Source: Tsukamurella sp. 8F
Lineage (GTDB): Bacteria > Actinomycetota > Actinomycetes > Mycobacteriales > Mycobacteriaceae
Length of the DNA: 49,842 bases
Direction: 5' to 3'
NCBI RefSeq assembly: GCF_029167375.1
Contig: NZ_JARFTP010000029.1
Location: 1-49,842 of the forward strand
In this document: positions 43,709-49,842 of the stretch, one piece after another
Position numbering within the stretch: the first letter of the stretch is position 1
Layout: each line of letters starts with the position of its first letter
Program-made: the position numbers and the translations under genes
The notes under the pieces: generated by a model
Database searches by the model: none
What the model was told of the DNA's origin: nothing
The model's input: the letters and a program-made list of their open reading frames with translations, nothing else

Positions 43709-46700
43709 ATGACCGAGGGCGTGGGGCGTGGCGACGACCGTCGCGACAAGGTACTGCGGATGCTGCAGTACCTGCACGACGTCGTACGTGCGCGTTCCAC
43801 GGTCGTGCGTGATCTCGACCAGCAGCTCGCCGTGATACCCCTCGACGGTGCGGAGAGCCTCGGCGTACGCGTGCGCGTCGAGGCCGCACCGGGCACCGAG
43901 GTGTTCTCGGTCGATTCCAAGAGCGGCGAGGCGTACGCGCGTCTGCTGCGCGTGTACGACGAACTCGTCGAGCATCCCGAGAGCCTAGAGCTCGTCCTCG
44001 CGTCCGGGTTGCTGACGGCCCGGGACGGCGACGAGTCCATCCGCGCGCACCTGCTCACGCAGCCGGTCATCCTCGAACGCGACAAGCGCGGGCGTTCGCT
44101 GACGCTGCGGCTGCCCCGCGACTCGGCGCCCCGTATCGAGGACACTCTGCTGCTGGCGGGTCTCGACTCGTTCGACCTGTCCGGTTCCGCGGAACTGCAG
44201 ACCGAGCTGCGCGAGACGGTCCGCACGGTGCTGGACCCCAAGGCCGCGTCCATCACCACTCGGTGGCTCGGCCGCGCGAGCCGGGCCGAGGGTGCGCGCG
44301 TGGCACCGTCGCCCGCGCTCGTGCTGCGCACCCGCGGCGCCGCTCCGCTCGTGGCGTTCTACGACGCGATGATCCGCTGGGTGGCCGACGAGGAGCGCCC
44401 GATCCCGCCCGGGCTCGTGCAGCTGATCGAGCCGGTCGACGTCGATCAGCGACTGCGGATGCTCGCCGAATGCGGCGGCGCACCGCCCGAGCAACTGGTT
44501 CATGACGCCCACTACGTGCTGCCGTCCAACGTCGAGCAGCGGGACATCCTGGCGCGAATGGGCACCGACTCGGGCGTGGTCGTCGAGGGACCGCCCGGCA
44601 CCGGCAAGACGCACACCATCGCCAACCTGCTCTCGGCGCTGCTGGCCAAGGGACAGCGTGTGCTCGTGGTCAGCGAGAAGGCGCATGCCCTCGCGGTGCT
44701 GGAGGACATGCTGCCTCCGGACCTGCGCAAGCTGGTCGTATCGGTCCTCGACGTGACCACCGACGGCGCCGCGTCCCTCGCGGCGTCGATCAACGAGATC
44801 GCGACCCGCAAGTCGACGTTCAGTGAGGCCCTCGTCGAGGCCGAGTTGCGGGACCTGCGCGGTAAGCGCCAGCAGGCCGTCGATCGCCGCGAGGATCTCC
44901 TGCGCCGCGTGTGGCGGCTGCGTGCCTCCGAATCCGAGGACTCCGAATGGATGGACTCCGGGTACTCGGGCCGGCCCGTCGAGATCGTGGAGCGCGTGCG
45001 CGCCGAGGAGCCCACGTACTCGTGGTTGCCAGGGCCCATCAGCGGCGCCGTGCCCCCGCTCGACACGCAGGAGTTCGGGCGGCTGGTCGCGCTGATGCGA
45101 CGCACGTCCGATGTGTTCGCGCAGCGGCTCGTGCACAACCTGCCCGACCTCGCCTCGGCGGTGCCGGGCATCGGCCGCGTCGAGCAGCTGTGTGCCGCGG
45201 TCGCGGAGGCCCCGCGCGGCGACGGTGCGCTCGCCGAGCTCACGTCGGTGACCGATGAGGCGCGGGTCGCCGAGATCCGGCGCCGCGCCGACGCCGCCGC
45301 CGACCGCTTGAACGTGGTGCAGCGCTACCCCGAGCGCGAGCGCCGCCTTGCCGACCAACTGCTGCTAGGGGAGCGTGCGCACGTCGCGCCCAGCGTCTCG
45401 GCCCTAGGACCCCTACTCGACGAGGCCGTCGCCGCCGATGCCGAGCTCGGCGACCGCCGCGTGCGGCTGTCGGTCGTCCCGGACGCCACTCAACGCAGGG
45501 CGCTCGACCGCTACGCGACGCACCTGGACGCCGGTGCGGCGCCGCGTCGGCGTTTCCGTCGCCCCGAGCAGAAGGACTTCGAGGCGACCGGGCTCGTGAT
45601 CACCGTGTCGGGCGGTGCGCCGGGTGGCGACGGCTCGGTCGCTCTCGCCGATCTGCGCGCGGCCCAGCAGCACCTCACCGTCGAGGACGCGATCGGCAGG
45701 ATCGGCGAGACCCTGTCGGAGCTCGGGCTCGACGCCCCGGCTGCGGATCCGCGCGGCCAGGCCGGCAACCGGTCGGCGCGCCTCTCCGCGGCGGCGGACG
45801 AGCTGCGGCGGGTACAGAACGCAGTGGGCCTCGTAGCCGATCGCGACTCGCTGGTGGCCTCCCTGGACGGTGTGGGTCCGCATGTCGGCACTCCCCGTGA
45901 TCTCGTGCGGCTCGCCGGGCTGACGCAGTCGGTGCTGGACAACACCGGATCGTCGGGCGGCCGCACCGCGCTCGCGGAACTGGCGAGTATTCGGGCGTCG
46001 GTGGCGGACATCGTCGAGCGTGGGCCGTCGCCCGAGGGAGACGAGCTCATCGCGGCGCTGGAGACCCGGGACGTCGGTCGCATCCACGCCGCGCGGCGGG
46101 CCTGGGACGTTGCGAGGCGGGAGCGCGATGACCGCGGCGCGCTCGACCTGCTCGCGCTGCGGCTGCGCACCAAGGCGCCGGCCCTCCTCGACCTGCTTAC
46201 CGTGACCTCGCGCGAGGCGGTCTGGAACGATCGGATCCCGCAGTTCGCCGACGCGTGGGCATGGCGCCGCGCCGCCACCTGGGTCTCGCAGCAGGCACAC
46301 CCCGACGACGACGCGCGCCTCGAGGCCGACCTGCACGCCGCCGAACAGGACGTCACCCACTACACGACCCGCATCGCAACCGCCGAGGCATGGCAGCGCT
46401 GCCTCTACCGGATCACCTACGAGGAGATCCGGGCGCTGCACGCGTATCGCGACCACGTCGCCAACATCGGGCGCGGCTCGGGCCGGCACGCCGAACGTTT
46501 CCGGGTCGCGGCCCGCGATGCGATGCGCCGGGCGCAGTCGGCGGTGCCGGCGTGGGTCATGCCGATCTCGCAGGTCGTGGCATCCCTGCCGCCTGAGATG
46601 GGCGCGTTCGACGTGGTGATCGTCGACGAGGCCAGCCAGGCCGACATCACCAGCGCGTTCCTGCTCTGGCTCGCGCCGCGCGTGATCGTGGTCGGCGACG

Positions 46701-47908
46701 AGAAGCAGTGCGCGCCAGCGACTTCCGTGGGTGTCAACCTGGACCAGGTATTCAGTCGGCTGGATGCGCAGCTGCCGGACATCCCGACGTACCTGCGCGA
46801 CAGTCTGACGCCGCGGTCGAGTCTGTTCACGCTTCTGCGCACCCGCTTCGGATCGACGGTCCGGCTGCGAGAGCACTTCCGCTGCATGCCCGAGATCATC
46901 GACTTCAGCTCGCGCCAGTTCTACGACGACGCGCCGCTCGTGCCGGTCCGTCATTACGGGGCCGACAGGCCACCGCCGCTGCGCCTCACGCGGGTGACCG
47001 ACGGCGATTCGAAGGGCGTGGGAGCGAAGCTCGTCAACCCGGCCGAGGCCGACGCCATCTGCGAAGCGCTCGCAGCGGCGGTGAAGGACCCCGCTTACGA
47101 CGGCCGGACGTTCGGCGTGATCGTGCTGCAGGGGCAGGCGCAGGTCGACGAGCTCCATACCCGCTTGCGGGCCGCCGTCGAGCCCGAGGAGTGGGATGCC
47201 CGTCGGCTGCGCGTCGGTACGCCGCCCGACTTCCAGGGCGACGAGCGCGACGTGATCCTGCTGTCGATGGTCGCGGGCCGGCACCAGCGGACCATCTCCC
47301 TGACGGGGCGCGACTTCCAGCGCCGGTTCAACGTCGCCGCCTCCCGCGCGCGGGACCAGCTGTGGCTGTTCACCTCCGTATCGGAGGAGGACCTGCGCGA
47401 ACAGGACCTGCGGCGCTCGCTGCTCGAGTTCGTGGCCCGCGGCGACGTGGCCGTTGCGCCGCCGATGCCGAAGGGCGTCCCGACGGACCGGCGCGTCGAG
47501 CCTTTCGCGAGTCTCTTCGAGCAGCAGGTCTTCAGCCGACTCGCGGCCATGGGGTATCACGTCAACCCGAAGGTCACCGTCAACAACCGCGTGGTCGACA
47601 TGGTCGTGACCGGCGAGCACGCGCGGCTCGCGGTCGAGTGCGACGGCAGTGAGTTCGTGTCCACCGCCGAGCAGGCACGGTCCGACATCGAGCGGGAGCG
47701 CGAGCTGCGGCGCTGCGGCTGGGAGTTCGTGCGAGTGCGCGAGTCCGTGTTCCGTATCGACCCCGACGCCGCGATGTCCGTGGTGCTGGCCGCGCTCGAC
47801 CGGCGTGGGGTGCGGCCGATGACGCTGCAGCCGGCCCTCACGGCCGCCGAGATCCGCGAGCGCGATGGCAGCTGGCAGCCCGTGGGCCTGGACATCGACA
47901 CCGACTGA
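43709..47908 (+). CDS. SF1 helicase (DNA2/NAM7/Upf1-like) with C-terminal Vsr/DUF559-like nuclease domain
   Basis: 1399 residues. An N-terminal region (1–280) of unknown fold is followed by Walker A GPPGTGKT (294–301), a long alpha-helical insert (about 330–850), Walker B VDEASQ (972–977), motif III VVGDEKQCAPAT, motif V TPPDFQGDERDVILLSM and motif VI RFNVAASRARDQLWLF. The C-terminal 120 residues form a PD-(D/E)xK-type nuclease of the DUF559/MTES_1575/Vsr kind: Asp1297 (VVDMVV), Glu1310-Cys-Asp1312-Gly, then ERERELRRCGWEFVRVRES. Helicase–nuclease proteins of this plan are known or suspected in nucleic-acid defence and repair. ATG with gggagaagg upstream. No partner gene adjoins, so it may act alone. 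Confidence 0.85.
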   Translation: MTEGVGRGDDRRDKVLRMLQYLHDVVRARSTVVRDLDQQLAVIPLDGAESLGVRVRVEAAPGTEVFSVDSKSGEAYARLLRVYDELVEHPESLELVLASGLLTARDGDESIRAHLLTQPVILERDKRGRSLTLRLPRDSAPRIEDTLLLAGLDSFDLSGSAELQTELRETVRTVLDPKAASITTRWLGRASRAEGARVAPSPALVLRTRGAAPLVAFYDAMIRWVADEERPIPPGLVQLIEPVDVDQRLRMLAECGGAPPEQLVHDAHYVLPSNVEQRDILARMGTDSGVVVEGPPGTGKTHTIANLLSALLAKGQRVLVVSEKAHALAVLEDMLPPDLRKLVVSVLDVTTDGAASLAASINEIATRKSTFSEALVEAELRDLRGKRQQAVDRREDLLRRVWRLRASESEDSEWMDSGYSGRPVEIVERVRAEEPTYSWLPGPISGAVPPLDTQEFGRLVALMRRTSDVFAQRLVHNLPDLASAVPGIGRVEQLCAAVAEAPRGDGALAELTSVTDEARVAEIRRRADAAADRLNVVQRYPERERRLADQLLLGERAHVAPSVSALGPLLDEAVAADAELGDRRVRLSVVPDATQRRALDRYATHLDAGAAPRRRFRRPEQKDFEATGLVITVSGGAPGGDGSVALADLRAAQQHLTVEDAIGRIGETLSELGLDAPAADPRGQAGNRSARLSAAADELRRVQNAVGLVADRDSLVASLDGVGPHVGTPRDLVRLAGLTQSVLDNTGSSGGRTALAELASIRASVADIVERGPSPEGDELIAALETRDVGRIHAARRAWDVARRERDDRGALDLLALRLRTKAPALLDLLTVTSREAVWNDRIPQFADAWAWRRAATWVSQQAHPDDDARLEADLHAAEQDVTHYTTRIATAEAWQRCLYRITYEEIRALHAYRDHVANIGRGSGRHAERFRVAARDAMRRAQSAVPAWVMPISQVVASLPPEMGAFDVVIVDEASQADITSAFLLWLAPRVIVVGDEKQCAPATSVGVNLDQVFSRLDAQLPDIPTYLRDSLTPRSSLFTLLRTRFGSTVRLREHFRCMPEIIDFSSRQFYDDAPLVPVRHYGADRPPPLRLTRVTDGDSKGVGAKLVNPAEADAICEALAAAVKDPAYDGRTFGVIVLQGQAQVDELHTRLRAAVEPEEWDARRLRVGTPPDFQGDERDVILLSMVAGRHQRTISLTGRDFQRRFNVAASRARDQLWLFTSVSEEDLREQDLRRSLLEFVARGDVAVAPPMPKGVPTDRRVEPFASLFEQQVFSRLAAMGYHVNPKVTVNNRVVDMVVTGEHARLAVECDGSEFVSTAEQARSDIERERELRRCGWEFVRVRESVFRIDPDAAMSVVLAALDRRGVRPMTLQPALTAAEIRERDGSWQPVGLDIDTD

Positions 47909-47929
47909 CGCGCTGCCGGTCCCGGATCG

Positions 47930-48760
47930 TCAGCGGCGCGAGAACTCTGATGCCCGGCGGACCAGGTCGGCATCGGGGGTGATCCCGGTGTACAGCGCGA
48001 ACTGCTCGGCGGCCTGCAGCGCGATCACCTCGGCGCCCGAGATCACGGGGACGTCGGCGGCGCGCGCAGCGCGGATGAGCGGCGTGTCGGCCGGCATCGC
48101 GACGACATCGAAAACCGTTGCGGCGGAATCGATGACTTCACGCGGGAACGAGAGCTCTGCGGCCGCCGGTCCGCCGGCCATGCCGATCGGGGTGACGTTC
48201 ACGAGCACCGCGCTGCCCGCGGGCGCCTCGGTCGCGTGGTGGAACCCGTACTGCTCCGCGAGTGTGCGTCCCGTCTCGGCGTTCCGGGCCACGACCGTCA
48301 CGTCGGCGAATCCGGTGTCGCGCAGCGCGGCGACGACGGCCTTGGCCATCCCACCGGAGCCGTGCACCGCCGTCGGGAGCGACGGGTCCACGGCGTGGGA
48401 GGTCAGCAGCGAGGCGACGGCCGAGTAGTCGGTGTTGTATGCATGCAGTACGCCCCGATCGTTGACGACGGTGTTCACCGAGTCGATCGCGGAAGCCGAG
48501 GGCTCCATCACGTCCACGAGGTCGATCACCGCCTCCTTGAACGGCATCGACACTGCGCAGCCGCGGAACCCGAGCGCCCGGACACCCGCGATCGCCGCAG
48601 GCAGATCGGTCGTCGTGCAGGCCTTGTACAGGTAGTCGAGGCCTAGTTCCCGGTAGATGTAGTTGTGGAACCGCGTGCCGATATTGCTCGGGCGGCCGGA
48701 CAGGGAGATGCAGACGGTGGTGTCCCGGTTGGGCATCTCGATCATGTTCTCGTCGGTCAC
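47930..48760 (-). CDS. shikimate dehydrogenase-like protein (SDH-L, HI0607 family)
   Basis: 276 residues. The N-terminal substrate loop reads CISLSGRPSNIGTRFHNY, and the protein continues with RGCAVSMPFKEAVIDLVD, IDSVNTVVND, AYNTDYSAV and VHGSGGMAKAVVAALRD, then FDVVAMPADTPLI and ISGAEVIALQAAEQFELYT-like text. This is the pattern of the HI0607/SDH-L subfamily, not biosynthetic AroE, whose loop is GxPixHSxSP. SDH-L enzymes oxidise shikimate poorly and their true role is unclear. GTG 48760 was chosen because TACCCT lies 6 nt before it; a longer open frame begins at 48856. Confidence 0.87.
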   Translation of the reverse strand: MTDENMIEMPNRDTTVCISLSGRPSNIGTRFHNYIYRELGLDYLYKACTTTDLPAAIAGVRALGFRGCAVSMPFKEAVIDLVDVMEPSASAIDSVNTVVNDRGVLHAYNTDYSAVASLLTSHAVDPSLPTAVHGSGGMAKAVVAALRDTGFADVTVVARNAETGRTLAEQYGFHHATEAPAGSAVLVNVTPIGMAGGPAAAELSFPREVIDSAATVFDVVAMPADTPLIRAARAADVPVISGAEVIALQAAEQFALYTGITPDADLVRRASEFSRR

Positions 48761-48766
48761 CGCGCC

Positions 48767-48772
48767 AGGGTA
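48767..48772 (-). promoter_or_regulatory. -10 box of a leaderless promoter for the SDH-L gene
   Basis: TACCCT on the minus strand, then 6 nt, then the GTG at 48760. Confidence 0.6.
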
Positions 48773-48815
48773 TCGGGCACATCGAAGCGTCCGCCGGGAA
48801 CCGGACGGGTTCCTG

Positions 48816-49842
48816 ATGCGTCCAACTGATGTGGGGTTCGATGCGATCGAGTACACCGATTTCGCGCAGTGGGCGGTGATGGAGGTGACCGCTCTCGCAC
48901 GCTCACTCGACGAGGAGGCGATAGCGGCGGACGCGCGTGCTGTGAAGGCTGCGGGGGAGCGGCTCGCCGACAGCGTCGCTGAGCTGGAGGCGGATGTCGG
49001 ACGCAGCCGCGAGCGTTGGCGAGGGCTGGCGGCCGAGGTGGTGTTCGCGTCGCTGGGGCGGTACTCGGCGCGCGCCTACGACACGGGTGCGACGGCGACG
49101 TCACTGGCGGGCGCGGTCGACGGCCTCGCGACCGCGGCATCGGGCACGCGGACAGGTTTCGGTGATCTCGCCGTACCGCGGGAGGTGATGCTGATCGGCA
49201 GCGGGAGCCCGAGCTTCGTCGACGAATTCCGGGCGCAGGTCGCCGCGGGAATGCGGTCGAAGTACTCCGAGCCCATCGCGGGTTCCAACGACGGCGTTCC
49301 CACGCATGTGGCGATCGGGGCGCCGGAGTTCGGATCGGTGTCCTCGCTGCGGGACATGATCACTCCCGAGGGGGCCGCCGCGGCCGTGGGAACGGGCCTC
49401 GACGCCGCACCCGGATACGGTGCCGCGCAGGAGGTGGCGCGCGGTTCGGATGCGGCGGCCCCAACCGCCGCCGACGCTGGTTCCGGCCCGGGGCAGAGAC
49501 CGGGTGCCGCTCCGGGCGTGGCGCTCGACTCGGGGCCGCAGGGAGCCGCGCATGTCGCCGGCACCGGACCGGATGGCGTAGACGCCGCGGCGACCGGGGT
49601 GCCCGGCACCCGTGGCGGAACACCGATCGGAACCGCCGTCGGCGCGCCGCCCGGCTCGTCGGCCGGTATGCAGGCGGGATCGTCATCGGCAGGCGGCCCC
49701 GGGGAGCCCGGCGACGACTCCCGGGGGCAGGCCCTCCCAGCGCGAGGCGGCGGATACCGCCGCCTCCGCCGGCTCGGTTACCGCGCAACGGCCCCCGATC
49801 GCGAGGGGCGTCGGCGCTGGACCGTCGGCGCCCCCCCGCTCG
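48816..49842 (+). CDS. probable type VII secretion-related (WXG/PPE-like) protein, 5' part, runs off the window
   Basis: At least 342 residues, open to the window end, divergent from the SDH-L gene. The first 110 residues are long amphipathic helices with an acidic, alanine-rich face and a W-x-G element (SRERWRGLAAEVV), as in WXG100/PPE-like proteins exported by ESX systems. A Gly/Ala/Pro/Ser-rich region follows. The last 30 residues in this frame are Arg-rich (RGGGYRRLRRLG), unlike the rest, while another frame from about 49741 reads REAADTAASAGSVTAQ, closer in style. A frameshift or base error near the G-run at about 49722 is possible. The start is uncertain: ATG 48816 or GTG 48831. Confidence 0.6.
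   Translation, partial: MRPTDVGFDAIEYTDFAQWAVMEVTALARSLDEEAIAADARAVKAAGERLADSVAELEADVGRSRERWRGLAAEVVFASLGRYSARAYDTGATATSLAGAVDGLATAASGTRTGFGDLAVPREVMLIGSGSPSFVDEFRAQVAAGMRSKYSEPIAGSNDGVPTHVAIGAPEFGSVSSLRDMITPEGAAAAVGTGLDAAPGYGAAQEVARGSDAAAPTAADAGSGPGQRPGAAPGVALDSGPQGAAHVAGTGPDGVDAAATGVPGTRGGTPIGTAVGAPPGSSAGMQAGSSSAGGPGEPGDDSRGQALPARGGGYRRLRRLGYRATAPDREGRRRWTVGAPPL

Noticed and set aside
45413-47620. 735-residue minus-strand frame opposite the helicase–nuclease gene
   Set aside because: Antisense shadow of the large gene, with no domain and no ribosome site.
47930-48760. Biosynthetic shikimate dehydrogenase AroE
   Set aside because: The substrate-loop motif is that of the HI0607/SDH-L subfamily, not GxPxxHSxSP.

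Overview
This window is uniformly GC-rich, densely coding DNA from a mycolic-acid-type actinobacterium (order Mycobacteriales). Several things point there. The gene order around clpS–DUF2017–mec–cysO–cysM–rhomboid–(Rv1339-like)–rph–rdgB, with thioredoxin/TPR, glgB/glgE, dinG and pncB to the left and lprD/DUF3817 to the right, follows the Mycobacterium tuberculosis Rv1324–Rv1343 neighbourhood. There are also a GlgE alpha-glucan pathway, a LytR-CpsA-Psr cell-wall ligase, FadD-type ligases and many leaderless starts. Tsukamurella or a near relative is my best guess, but the sequence alone does not prove the genus.

Layout. 1–7.2 kb: a hydrolase/AMP-binding fusion, a thioredoxin-like TPR protein, an orphan solute-binding lipoprotein, an HSL-type esterase and a truncated FadD36-like protein. 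7.3–12.1 kb: a sulfonate/nitrate-type ABC importer (minus strand) divergent from a flavoprotein plus 2x[4Fe-4S] ferredoxin pair that resembles a small APS-reductase. 12.1–15.1 kb: an Asp-nucleophile alpha/beta hydrolase with a divergent HxlR regulator, and a TetR regulator with an SDR-type epimerase; operators are visible at both. 15.1–23.5 kb: a minus-strand operon glgE–treS–mak–glgB–MBL hydrolase joined by stop/start overlaps, preceded by a 7-copy 23-bp minisatellite. 23.7–29.0 kb: a TetR/FAD-oxidoreductase pair, dinG, LysR and an NTF2-like protein. 29.0–31.0 kb: the NAD salvage pair pncB–pncA, divergent from clpS through overlapping promoters.

31.0–36.6 kb: clpS, DUF2017, the CysO-dependent cysteine pathway (mec–cysO–cysM), rhomboid, Rv1339-like MBL, rph and rdgB. 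36.7–39.7 kb: LCP ligase, two small membrane proteins, tRNA-Leu(UAG) and DUF3817. 39.7–43.6 kb: fadD15 and deaD. 43.7–47.9 kb: a 1399-residue SF1 helicase with a C-terminal nuclease domain. 47.9–49.8 kb: an SDH-like dehydrogenase and the 5' part of a probable type VII-secretion-related gene that leaves the window.

The strongest non-standard signals are: the divergent transporter/flavoprotein/ferredoxin module; the helicase–nuclease; the minisatellite upstream of the glgE promoter; the mutually overlapping -10 boxes of pncB and clpS; eleven genes with a TANNNT box exactly 6–7 nt before the start codon; and a 33-bp-arm palindrome at 15140–15213. I saw no transposase, phage gene, CRISPR array or rRNA.
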